Assembly (NCBI GenBank): GCA_019750135.1
Contig: JAIEOV010000025.1
Coordinates: forward strand, 37,052-101,051
Source: Reyranella sp.
GTDB lineage: Bacteria; Pseudomonadota; Alphaproteobacteria; Reyranellales; Reyranellaceae
Length of the DNA: 64,000 bases
Direction: 5' to 3'
Numbering within the stretch: the first letter of the stretch is position 1; the number at the start of each line of letters is the position of its first letter. Below are positions 23,940 through 31,309 of the stretch, piece by piece. The notes below the pieces were generated by a model. The model was not told the DNA's origin, ran no database searches, and saw only the letters and a list, made by a program, of their open reading frames with translations. Made by a program: the position numbers and the translations under genes.

Positions 23940-24956
23940 TTAGAGACCATTGAGGCGGATGAGCTCGGCCGCATCGGCGATCGAGGTTCCTCCGCTTCGC
24001 CTGAACCGCTCACCGACTTGGCGAACCGCAGCGCCTTCCCGGTTGTCGAGCCTTGCGGCAGGTCCGGGCGCGATGCGGGTCGGTGTCGCCTTCGCGGGAT
24101 TCCTCACAGGAGTGGCCGCTCCTTCACCGCGCTCGCGGCTTCGGAGGGCGAGTTGCGCGCGCTCCCAGCGCATGGCGGCCAGCGCAAGCTCTATGACAGG
24201 GGCTTCGTAGATCGCGGCGATGCGATCGGCCGGGATGCCCTTCTCGAACAGGAAGCGGCTGAGCGCATCGTAGGTCTGACGCGCACGGTCGGGACCGAAG
24301 AATTCGGGCAGCTTCTCGGCCAGCTTGGCGTGCTCGTCCCGGCGCGCCGTCAGCTGCTCCTGCTCAGCTTTCTGCTGTGCCGCCGCCCTGTCGGCCTCGC
24401 CCCGGCGATCGGCCTCGGCCAGCAGCGCCTCCTCTTCCTGGCGCTGCTGGATCAGGCGCTGAACACCTTCCGGATCCTTCTCTGCAAGGGCTTTCCAGTC
24501 GACGCCAGACCACTTGTCGGCAAAAGCCTTGCGGAGAGCCGGTCCATTCTGTTCCCACCATGCGGCGGCCTGCTCAACAAGCTTGCCCGCGGCCTGCGAG
24601 GCCTTGGCGGCATCGTCACGGGCCTTCGCGGCTTCACGCGTCTTTTGATGCAAGAAGGCGACGCGCTGCTGCTCGTACTTGCGCAGCACAGGGCGCAGGT
24701 CTTCCGGCACTTCGCTCCAGCGCGCCTTGTCATCGATGGTCCAGTAATCCGGTGCATCGTCGACAACGGCTGGCTCCAGCTCTTCGTTTCCGGCAATCTC
24801 CGCGCCCGCCTCGGCGGCTTCCTGTTCCGGCGTATCGCGCGAGTCGGCTTCGGATTCCTGCTGCGGGCCCGGCTCGGCGTCAGCCTCCGCCATCAGGGCA
24901 ACGGCCTCCTGAACGTCGACCGAATCGGGCGCACCCATGTCGTTATCGGCGGCCAT
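23940..24956 (-). CDS. Phage scaffold-like protein
   Basis: A 338-residue, highly acidic and helical protein. The first 70 residues are Glu/Ala-rich and disordered, a long coiled coil spans about 95-235 (AAKARDDAAKASQAAG, QQRQEEEALLAEADRR), and the C-terminus is basic. Such polarity is usual for scaffolding proteins that guide capsid assembly through a basic C-terminal tail. Position directly before the capsid gene agrees. It overlaps the preceding gene by 14 bases. Confidence 0.7.
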   Translation of the reverse strand: MAADNDMGAPDSVDVQEAVALMAEADAEPGPQQESEADSRDTPEQEAAEAGAEIAGNEELEPAVVDDAPDYWTIDDKARWSEVPEDLRPVLRKYEQQRVAFLHQKTREAAKARDDAAKASQAAGKLVEQAAAWWEQNGPALRKAFADKWSGVDWKALAEKDPEGVQRLIQQRQEEEALLAEADRRGEADRAAAQQKAEQEQLTARRDEHAKLAEKLPEFFGPDRARQTYDALSRFLFEKGIPADRIAAIYEAPVIELALAAMRWERAQLALRSRERGEGAATPVRNPAKATPTRIAPGPAARLDNREGAAVRQVGERFRRSGGTSIADAAELIRLNGL

Positions 24957-25260
24957 GGATCGCCTCCCTCAGGCTGTCGCGACGTTCATTTCGATGGGCA
25001 CCCGCTTCGTGCTCCTTGACCAGCGCTGCGAGGCCGGCCTTGAGCTCGGTGGCGATACGAGCGCGGTTGTACGCGATCTCGCGGGTGGTCATGTCGTCTG
25101 GATCGCTGGTGAGCACACGGCGCATCTCGGCGTTGACGAAATCGTCGAACAGCCAGCCGGCGCCGGCCAGCAGCTCGCGAGCCTGCTGCACCTTGCGGTC
25201 GCGCGCCTGCGTTGCCGTCGTCTCAAGTTCGTTGCAAAAGAAGGGGCCGTTGTTGGCCAT
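24943..25260 (-). CDS. Phage hypothetical protein
   Basis: A 105-residue helical protein, start set at MANNGPFFCNELE. Charged helices (ARDRKVQQARELLAG, EIAYNRARIATELKAG, LVKEHEAGAHRNERR) suggest an assembly accessory protein, perhaps a scaffold partner. Its upstream region repeats that of the small terminase gene, implying shared expression signals. Confidence 0.5.
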   Translation of the reverse strand: MANNGPFFCNELETTATQARDRKVQQARELLAGAGWLFDDFVNAEMRRVLTSDPDDMTTREIAYNRARIATELKAGLAALVKEHEAGAHRNERRDSLREAIHGRR

Positions 25261-25326
25261 GATGCCGATCCCTCGTGATGAGCGTCGGCAGGGATAGGCC
25301 ACAAAACTGGGTAAGGAAGTCAATCC
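25258..25326 (-). promoter_or_regulatory. Repeated phage upstream module, copy 2
   Basis: About 70 bases before the gene starting at 25260 match those before the small terminase gene (29718-29792): on the minus strand, TTGACT then a TTTTGTGGCCTATCCC block, GCCGACGCTCATC, and GAGGGATCGGCATC right at the ATG. The second copy reads TTGATT, TTTCGTGGCCTGTCCC, GCCGGCTCTCATC, GAGGGATCGGCATC. Shared promoter and ribosome-binding signals are likely. Confidence 0.55.
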
Positions 25327-27428
25327 AACTTTTGACGTCCATCGACATGGAGCGTCGACTGCATTCCGCTCTTCAGCCGCTGGATCTCAACCCAGTGTCG
25401 CGCCTTGAACCTTGCAATCTCGATCTCCGCCGCCGCTTTCTGTTCCTTGATGCGGATTTCGGCCGCCGTCTGTTCGCGCAAGCGTTCGATCTCGGCGTTC
25501 GCGAGCATCACGCCGGGATCGATCGGAATCGTCGGCGGCGCTGGCGGTGTGCCCGCGGTTACCTGCTCCGTGGTCTGGAAGAAGAGCCCCGGCGTCCGAT
25601 AGCCCAGCGTCTCCGCCAACTTCTGAGCACCGCTCGCAATATTCCCTGCGGTCACGAACGGCCCGTCCGTTCGGCCGCCTTGCAGCGCAATCAGCTTTTC
25701 CTGCAGGCTGCCAATCATCGCGAGATGGCCCAAGGACTGCTCGCGGTTGCCGATGCCCACGACATCGACGGAAAGGTCCATATCGTCGGGCCACTGGGTG
25801 GGATCGCAATCGGCAAAGGCGCTGGCCCCACCCGGCCAGTACCGAACCGGGCCCGTCGCCGCCTGCCGGATGGCGCGATAAATCAGCCGGTACAGCCGTT
25901 TGATGGCGGTCTCGGCGAAGACGCGGGCGATCAGGTCCTGGCGCTGCTGGCTGGCCGACATGATGCGGTCGAGGCCGCCCAGCGTCTTGTTCAGGCTGTC
26001 GGCATCGAGGCCCTGGTTGTAGCGGCTGACGCCGGTGCGGTTCTCGCGCACGCCGGCGAAGTGCTCCAGGGCCGTCAGAGCCCCTGCGGTGACGTTGGGC
26101 ACCTGCAGCCAGGCCACATGGTTGTCGCCGGGACGGGCACCGGCGCGGAGCCGGATGGGCGCACCCGGCGTCCAGTCGATCAGGCTGTCGAAGTCCACGT
26201 GATCGGAGATCACCGGCCGCGGCCGGTTCACCAGGTAGAGATTGTCGAGCAAGCCGCGCGTTATCACCGAGCCCAGCTGCTGAAGGTCCTGCACCTGGTC
26301 GAACAGGGCGCGGCCCACCAAGGCGTGCGGCATCAATATGGGAGTCGCGAGCGCGACCGCGGCCGGGCCATCCCACCGCATGCGCTCGATGATGCGGCCA
26401 GCCGCCGCCGCGCCGCCGGTTCCGGCACCATGGGCATAGACCACGCGCAGGAGCTCGGAGACGCCGTCCCCGTCGTCGTCGGCGCGGATATAGGCCACAC
26501 AAAGCCAAAGCGGGCGCTCGCTGTCGTGGCTATCCTTGCGCTCCTGACCCGCAACGAAACCTTCCTGGCGGTCGTTCTCTTCCGTCGACACCGGGCGATG
26601 GCCCTCCAAGGCCTCGATCTCCTCCTCGTCGAGCCCCAGCTTCGCGAGTTCCGACGCCGTGGTGCGCTTGACGTACCCCAGGAAGGAGGCCTTGTCCTCG
26701 TGGCGCGCGCCGGGACTGAAGCGGATATCCTCCGGGGCGATTCCTTCGATCACGACACGCCGGCGCCGATGCGTGATGGTCATCGTGCCCGACAGGTGCT
26801 CTTCGGCCGGCAAGGGGAGAGGCACGTCCGGCAGCTCATGCGCCAGGGCGATGGTCGCAACCGGTTCCTTAACCTTGTCGGCGGTGAGATCGAGGACGAC
26901 CGTGGCGCCTTCTTCCGCCTGGCCGGCGGCCAGCAGCCGAACGGCATCGAGCGGCAGGCCCTGCACCGCGATGGTGTTGGCGTCGTCGACCTCCTCGAGA
27001 TCGACCGTGACACCGCCGAGACGAAACATCAACGCGTCCTTGAGGAGGTCCGAGAGGATGCGGAAGCCTTCGTTCTGCTGCATCAACACGTGAGGCACGT
27101 AGCGGCTGGCCTCCGCCGCCCACTTCTCCTCACCAGGCCGGCCGGGCGAGAAGCGCACCAGGTCGTCGGCAGCGGTGAAGACCCGCATCAGCCCCGGCAT
27201 CAGCGATTCGACGACGTCGGCGAACTCCGACGTCACGATCTGCGAGGCACCCTCCTGCTCGTCGCCGAAAGGCTCGCGATCGTAATAGGCAATCGCCTCG
27301 CGCCGAAGCGCAGAGAGCACACCCTCCTGTAAATCGGCGGCAGCCTGCTCCTCGCGGCGCAGCAGGTCGAGCAGATCGCTGTCGGACAGCGATCGATCGT
27401 CGACGGTCGGCGTCCGGCGATCGGCCAT
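25320..27428 (-). CDS. Phage portal protein
   Basis: A 702-residue protein, similar in length to large portals such as P22 gp1 and those linked to SU10-type capsids. Recognisable blocks are IAYYDREPFGDEQEGASQIV, the clip/stem region LLDNLYLVNRPRPVISDHVDF, and the crown with NQGLDADSLNKTLGGLDRIM. The C-terminal 100 residues form a charged coiled coil. It makes the dodecameric gate of the capsid through which DNA enters and leaves. Its start overlaps the upstream stop by one base. Confidence 0.85.
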   Translation of the reverse strand: MADRRTPTVDDRSLSDSDLLDLLRREEQAAADLQEGVLSALRREAIAYYDREPFGDEQEGASQIVTSEFADVVESLMPGLMRVFTAADDLVRFSPGRPGEEKWAAEASRYVPHVLMQQNEGFRILSDLLKDALMFRLGGVTVDLEEVDDANTIAVQGLPLDAVRLLAAGQAEEGATVVLDLTADKVKEPVATIALAHELPDVPLPLPAEEHLSGTMTITHRRRRVVIEGIAPEDIRFSPGARHEDKASFLGYVKRTTASELAKLGLDEEEIEALEGHRPVSTEENDRQEGFVAGQERKDSHDSERPLWLCVAYIRADDDGDGVSELLRVVYAHGAGTGGAAAAGRIIERMRWDGPAAVALATPILMPHALVGRALFDQVQDLQQLGSVITRGLLDNLYLVNRPRPVISDHVDFDSLIDWTPGAPIRLRAGARPGDNHVAWLQVPNVTAGALTALEHFAGVRENRTGVSRYNQGLDADSLNKTLGGLDRIMSASQQRQDLIARVFAETAIKRLYRLIYRAIRQAATGPVRYWPGGASAFADCDPTQWPDDMDLSVDVVGIGNREQSLGHLAMIGSLQEKLIALQGGRTDGPFVTAGNIASGAQKLAETLGYRTPGLFFQTTEQVTAGTPPAPPTIPIDPGVMLANAEIERLREQTAAEIRIKEQKAAAEIEIARFKARHWVEIQRLKSGMQSTLHVDGRQKLD

Positions 27429-27694
27429 CAGTAGGGGTTGCGCCGGCGAAACTCGGCGACCAGCTCGTCAAGCTTCGTGTTGGTGACAGCCGACTGGACG
27501 CGCACGGCTGTCATCTCCTTGCGGACATCGCGCAGGTCGGTCTGGATGCCGGCGAGGAACCAGCCCACACCGACCATCAACGCGCCGAGCAGGCCGCTGA
27601 CGATCCATTTGAAGATGTCCATGGAGATGGTTCGCTCGGCGGTCGGCGCGGTCCCCTTCATCTGCAAGGCTGTGTTGGACATGTGATGATCCAT
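27428..27694 (-). CDS. Small phage membrane protein
   Basis: Up to 88 residues; alternative starts four or 24 codons later are possible because no strong ribosome binding site decides. It has one central hydrophobic helix (about 28-47, WIVSGLLGALMVGVGWFLAG) followed by a charged coiled-coil helix (TDLRDVRKEMTAVRV). This layout is like XhlA/hemolysin-type small lysis or signal-anchor proteins, but its place between terminase and portal is unusual for a holin. Function uncertain. Confidence 0.55.
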   Translation of the reverse strand: MDHHMSNTALQMKGTAPTAERTISMDIFKWIVSGLLGALMVGVGWFLAGIQTDLRDVRKEMTAVRVQSAVTNTKLDELVAEFRRRNPY

Positions 27695-27773
27695 CGCTTC
27701 GGGTTCACGGGTTCCTTACGAGCGTCGCTCGTTGGCCACCTTCCTTCGCCCCTGCGGGGCCATGGAGGGCACG

Positions 27774-29255
27774 TCAGACGACCCATCGCCTGAGCTTGGC
27801 GAGCTTCTCTTCGATGCGGCGCTCAGTGGCCCAGTCCCGCTTCAGGACCGGATAGGCGAAGGTGAGCGCGAGGGCATCACCGTCATCGGGTGAGGCCAGG
27901 CCGCGACGGCGCATGTCCTGCTTGCGCTCCAGCAGCAGGGCGTTGGCGGCGTCGTAGCCATATTCCACGCCGGTGAGGTCGGCAGTGAGGTCGCGGTCGT
28001 TGGGCAGGCAGCCATGGGCGCACCAGTCCTTCATGAACCCCCACATCTCGGCACGTTTATTGGCGTAGCGGGCGGTCGCGTCATGCCGGTCGGCCTTGCC
28101 GCCGAAGTCGATACCGAACAGGTTGCGACAACCCAGCTGACTGAGGCGATCCTGCACGCCCCAGCCGATGCCGGTGCAGTCGACGAACACCGCGTCGGGC
28201 TTGTGCTCGGCCACCAGCTCCATGACGCGTCCGGCGATCAGCATCAGGTCGGGAAGACGCAGCTTGACCGGCGGGATCGACCGGGCGTCCAGGCCGCGGC
28301 GAAAACGGATGACGGTCTGATCGTTGCCGTGCCGGGCGATGTCGACGCCCATGAGGAGCGGTGACGCGGAATCGTCCACCAGGTCGCGCCGCACGGCGTC
28401 CTCGACGCGTTCGGAGTCGATGAACTGAAGGCTGCCGGCACGCGGGAACTCGCCGCGGATGCGGACGCGGACGAAGTCGGACTCCTCGCCCCAATCCTTC
28501 ACCCAGGAATCGATCTGGCGCTTGTTGGTCATGGCGACCGAGCGAGAATCGATCTGGCGGGGCTGCCAACGATGGGCGAAGCGGCCACCGGCGAAGCATT
28601 CACGGAAGCGGCCGGTGTTGCGCGTGGGATTGCCGAAGACACACCACAGCAGCTCGGTCTCGGCGTCGGTCAGGGCGCCCTCGATGGTGTCCCATACGGG
28701 ATCCGGTATGGCCGAGGCCTCGTCGAGCAGCACGAAGGCGCGGCGGCCCTTGTTGTGCAGGCCAGCAATGGCCTCGGTATTGTTCTCGGACCAGGTGATG
28801 GCATCGACACGCCAGGTGCGGCCGTGGCCGGGCAGCACCGAGTGCAGCGAGGTCGCGCTGTACTCGAACCAGTCGCCGTTGAGACAGAGGCCGTGCCACT
28901 TGGCGAGTTCCGGCCAGGTCTTGGTGCGCAGCTGGCCCTCGGTGTTGGCGCTTACGACGCCGCGGGTGTCGCGCAAGGTCGACAACGCCCAAAGGATGAT
29001 CCAAGCAACCAGTGCCGACTTGCCGACGCCGTGGCCCGAGGCAGTAGCGCTGCGCACCGCCTCGCCGCCGTCATGCACGCCGTTGCCGAGGGCGACCAGG
29101 ATGTCTTCCTGCCAGGGCTCCGGTCCTTTTTCGCCGGCCAATGCCGTGCCTTCGACGCCCCAGGGAAAGGCGTACATGACGTAACCCAGGGGGTCGAAGC
29201 GAAAGCCGCCGATCTCGCGGTGCAGGCGGCTTTCCATCTCGATAGCGGCGGACAT
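27774..29255 (-). CDS. Phage terminase large subunit
   Basis: A 493-residue DNA-packaging motor. The ATPase half has Walker A ATASGHGVGKS (about 71-80) and Walker B AFVLLDE with the catalytic Glu near 179; a coupling motif GNPTRNTGRFRE follows near 209. The nuclease half begins LMGVDIARHGND with the first acidic residue at about 305, then VFVDCTGIGWGV, and the last acidic cluster SPDDGDALALTFAY. All key residues are present, so the motor could be functional. The small subunit gene ends nine bases upstream. Confidence 0.93.
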   Translation of the reverse strand: MSAAIEMESRLHREIGGFRFDPLGYVMYAFPWGVEGTALAGEKGPEPWQEDILVALGNGVHDGGEAVRSATASGHGVGKSALVAWIILWALSTLRDTRGVVSANTEGQLRTKTWPELAKWHGLCLNGDWFEYSATSLHSVLPGHGRTWRVDAITWSENNTEAIAGLHNKGRRAFVLLDEASAIPDPVWDTIEGALTDAETELLWCVFGNPTRNTGRFRECFAGGRFAHRWQPRQIDSRSVAMTNKRQIDSWVKDWGEESDFVRVRIRGEFPRAGSLQFIDSERVEDAVRRDLVDDSASPLLMGVDIARHGNDQTVIRFRRGLDARSIPPVKLRLPDLMLIAGRVMELVAEHKPDAVFVDCTGIGWGVQDRLSQLGCRNLFGIDFGGKADRHDATARYANKRAEMWGFMKDWCAHGCLPNDRDLTADLTGVEYGYDAANALLLERKQDMRRRGLASPDDGDALALTFAYPVLKRDWATERRIEEKLAKLRRWVV

Positions 29256-29264
29256 CGGCCGTCC

Positions 29265-29720
29265 TCAGCCGCGACGGACGCCGCGGGCGCGCTCGCCCGC
29301 CGCCTCGAGCAACGCCAGCATGTCGGGCGAGGCGCGATGCTCGTGCTCGATGCGTTCGCGCCACAGGTCGCGCCGGCGGTTGCGTAGCCAGAACATGCAG
29401 GCGGCGGTGTCGGCTTCGTAGTGCCGGGTATAGCTCATCACGTCGGGACCGTCCGGCGTCGCCACGATCTTCTCCACCTTGCGGTCATACCCGGTGGCGC
29501 GGCTGTAGAGACTTTCGGCCACGTCGGCGTCGGCGACGGCGCGGCCCTGGTGCACGGCCTGCTTGAATTCGGGGAACTGGACGAGCCAGGCCCCGATGGT
29601 CGAGACGCTGACCTCGAAGAAATCGGCCAGTTGCTCGTTGGTGGCGCCGAGGATGCAGAACTTGCGCGCAAGCTTGCAGTTTTCGGGCTTGAAGCCGCTG
29701 GCCGGTCCGCGCTTTCCCAT
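29265..29720 (-). CDS. Phage terminase small subunit
   Basis: A 151-residue DNA-recognition subunit. The N-terminal helix-turn-helix GATNEQLADFFEVSVSTIGAWLVQ (about 25-48) is typical; the middle helices AVHQGRAVADADVAESLYSRATGYD form the oligomerisation core. The C-terminal tail is where it would bind the large subunit. The start is set at MGKRGPASGF, preceded by the repeated upstream module. It would select viral DNA for packaging. Confidence 0.85.
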   Translation of the reverse strand: MGKRGPASGFKPENCKLARKFCILGATNEQLADFFEVSVSTIGAWLVQFPEFKQAVHQGRAVADADVAESLYSRATGYDRKVEKIVATPDGPDVMSYTRHYEADTAACMFWLRNRRRDLWRERIEHEHRASPDMLALLEAAGERARGVRRG

Positions 29721-29792
29721 GATGCCGATCCCTCTGTTCGAATGAGATGAGAGCCGGCGGGGACAGGCCACGAAATCGGGTTAGCAAATCAA
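29718..29792 (-). promoter_or_regulatory. Repeated phage upstream module, copy 1
   Basis: This is the upstream region of the small terminase gene and the counterpart of 25258-25326. The conserved blocks on the minus strand are TTGATT, GTGGCCTGTCCC, CTCATC and GGGATCGGCATC ending at the ATG. The spacing between blocks is also kept within a few bases. It probably holds the promoter of the morphogenesis operon. Confidence 0.55.
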
Positions 29793-29814
29793 GCGCTTTG
29801 CCTGGGGTCTGTCA

Positions 29815-30246
29815 TCAGCGCCTTCCGCCCTGCCATGGTCGCCAACGACGCAGCGGCGCCGTCCACTCGTTACGACCCGGCGTGTCGAGGCCGAGCAGGC
29901 AGCGGCGTGTGTTCACCGTATCCAGGCTGAAGCGCAGGCCCGTTTCAGCAGCGATCAGCTCGACGAGCTCGGCATTGGTGCATTCGGTCGCCTTGGCCAC
30001 AAGGATTTGCGTACAGTGCGGCGTCCACTTCACTCGCGGCTTGCGGGCAGGCCGCGTGTCGAACAGGGGCAGCGATGGTCGCCGCTCTTCTAGAGGCATG
30101 ACAGCAGTGCCAGCAGGCCATGAAGCAATCACGGCATCCATGGAAGGTATGTGGTTCTGCCCTTCCAAGTCGAACTCCGGCAGCCTGAAGCAGGGAATGG
30201 CGCCGGGCACAGGGGCCGACAGCATCGGTGGGTAGCTTGCGGTCAT
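29815..30246 (-). CDS. Phage regulatory protein candidate (opposite the repressor)
   Basis: About 143 residues from MTASYPPML. The C-terminal half has a helix-turn-helix-like run, CTNAELVELIAAETGLRFSLDTVNTRRCLLG, preceded by a basic RPARKPRVKWTPHCTQIL. It is transcribed away from the repressor gene across an operator-like region and leads into the structural genes, the position of a Cro or late activator. The family is not recognised, so the role is inference from position and the HTH. Confidence 0.55.
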   Translation of the reverse strand: MTASYPPMLSAPVPGAIPCFRLPEFDLEGQNHIPSMDAVIASWPAGTAVMPLEERRPSLPLFDTRPARKPRVKWTPHCTQILVAKATECTNAELVELIAAETGLRFSLDTVNTRRCLLGLDTPGRNEWTAPLRRWRPWQGGRR

Positions 30247-30250
30247 GGCG

Positions 30251-30316
30251 ATAACTTGACACGACAAGTGTCATCGGTCAATAATCTAAGTTATGCACTG
30301 CATTGACAGCAGTGCA
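30251..30316. promoter_or_regulatory. Operator region with three inverted repeats
   Basis: Three dyads lie between the divergent regulator genes: ATAACTT/AAGTTAT (30251-30257 with 30288-30294), TGACAC-gacaa-GTGTCA (30257-30273), and TGCACTGC-attgaca-GCAGTGCA (30294-30316). Spacings of 5 to 7 bases between arms suit an HTH dimer. Likely binding sites for the repressor and its opposite regulator, controlling both promoters. Confidence 0.6.
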
Positions 30317-30335
30317 GTCATCGATGGAGCTGCCA

Positions 30336-31052
30336 ATGACGACACTGGGCGAACGGGTCAGGGAGGAGCGCAGGGCCAAGGGCTGGTCGCAGGCCGAACT
30401 GGCCCGCAGGGTCAGCAATGCCGGGTACCAGATGACGCAGGGCGGCATCGCCCAGATCGAGCGACGCGGCGAGACCGAGCCGAAATCCATCGTCCAGCTG
30501 GCCCAGGCGCTGGGCGTCTCGGTGCACTGGCTGCAGAGCAGCCGCGGCGACAAGACTGCGGGCATTGCCGCGGGTGACAGTGAGCAGCTCAGCATTCTGC
30601 CCGCCGGACGTTCCGGCCGCGGTGCAGGTGCGAGCAGCGCAGCGCCCGGCGGGCGGCAGAGACTTCAGGTCTTCGCCTCAGCGCAGGGCGGCAAAGAAGG
30701 TGCCATCGTGCTCAGCAACGAGCCGGTCTCATGGCTACCGCGCGATCCGCGCCTGGAGGGCGTAACCGACGCCTATGGGTGCTTCGTGTCGGGCGAGTCG
30801 ATGGAGCCTGCCTATGAAAAGGGCAACATCCTGCTGGTCAATCCGTCGGTACAGCCCGAGCCCGGCGACGACGTCGTCTTCATGCGGGAAGACAAGGACG
30901 GCCAGCGCTATGTCCTGATCAAGCGTCTGGTAAAGGTGAACGCGCAGAACTGGACGGTGAAGCAGTACAATCCGGGAAGGACCTTCACACTGTCACGTAA
31001 GGAGTGGGCCAAGGCGCATTTAGTGATTGGCAAATACAACACGGCAGGTTGA
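30336..31052 (+). CDS. Phage repressor, XRE HTH plus S24 (LexA-like) domain
   Basis: A 238-residue protein; the start at MTTLGERVREER gives the standard HTH domain and leaves the operator free. The HTH (about 5-65) has WSQAELARRVSNAGYQMTQGGIAQIE. An Ala/Gly-rich linker leads to the S24 peptidase-like domain with Ser155 (SGESMEP) and Lys196 (YVLIKRL), the catalytic pair. I see no Ala-Gly or Cys-Gly dyad at the usual 35-40 residues before the Ser, so self-cleavage in the SOS response is uncertain. It would keep the structural operon silent. Confidence 0.88.
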   Translation: MTTLGERVREERRAKGWSQAELARRVSNAGYQMTQGGIAQIERRGETEPKSIVQLAQALGVSVHWLQSSRGDKTAGIAAGDSEQLSILPAGRSGRGAGASSAAPGGRQRLQVFASAQGGKEGAIVLSNEPVSWLPRDPRLEGVTDAYGCFVSGESMEPAYEKGNILLVNPSVQPEPGDDVVFMREDKDGQRYVLIKRLVKVNAQNWTVKQYNPGRTFTLSRKEWAKAHLVIGKYNTAG

Positions 31053-31232
31053 GGCAGAACTGCGCGCGGTGAGCTGCCAAAGGACATCCAGAGTCGATGT
31101 CGGCTTCTTGTTGGCCGTAAGTAACTTCAGGCTATACCACTGATCCGGAGTTTCGGCATGTACCGCATATCCTCTTCGAGAAATTCGGCGACTTCCCTTT
31201 TCCACGCGCAACTCAGGGTCCTTGTCGCACAT
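31020..31232 (-). CDS. Possible small protein at the right prophage border
   Basis: A 70-residue frame (MCDKDPELRVEKGSRRIS, then ETPDQWYSLKLLTANKKPTS) overlaps the end of the repressor gene by 33 bases on the opposite strand. Composition is protein-like (balanced charge, aromatic residues), but no ribosome binding site or family supports it. The rest of the 250-base gap up to 31309 holds nothing I recognise. Confidence 0.3.
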   Translation of the reverse strand: MCDKDPELRVEKGSRRISRRGYAVHAETPDQWYSLKLLTANKKPTSTLDVLWQLTARSSASTCRVVFANH

Positions 31233-31309
31233 CAAGCGCCTCCCCTTGTGTTGGACGCAAACCGATAGACGCTCAGACTGGAAGCAGGAAAACACCCGCC
31301 CATAAAACC

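Larger units (their letters stand above)
14067..31052 (-). mobile_element. Prophage or phage-derived particle module (P22/SU10-like, no integrase seen)
   Basis: A continuous block of phage genes: spanins, endolysin, tail collar proteins, P22-like head-closure proteins, SU10-type capsid, scaffold-like protein, portal, both terminase subunits, and a regulator/repressor pair at the right end. Nearly all genes are on one strand with start-stop overlaps of four bases, and none shows a frameshift. No integrase, excisionase, replication gene, baseplate, tape measure or tail sheath is visible. This suggests a short-tailed particle and either a remnant or a domesticated element. The borders are gene borders, not proven attachment sites. 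Confidence 0.75.

Noticed and set aside
14067..31052. Gene transfer agent of the RcGTA type
   Set aside because: Gene order and families differ: the capsid is SU10-type, head-closure proteins are P22-like, and RcGTA tail genes (tape measure, tail tube, GTA hub proteins) are absent.
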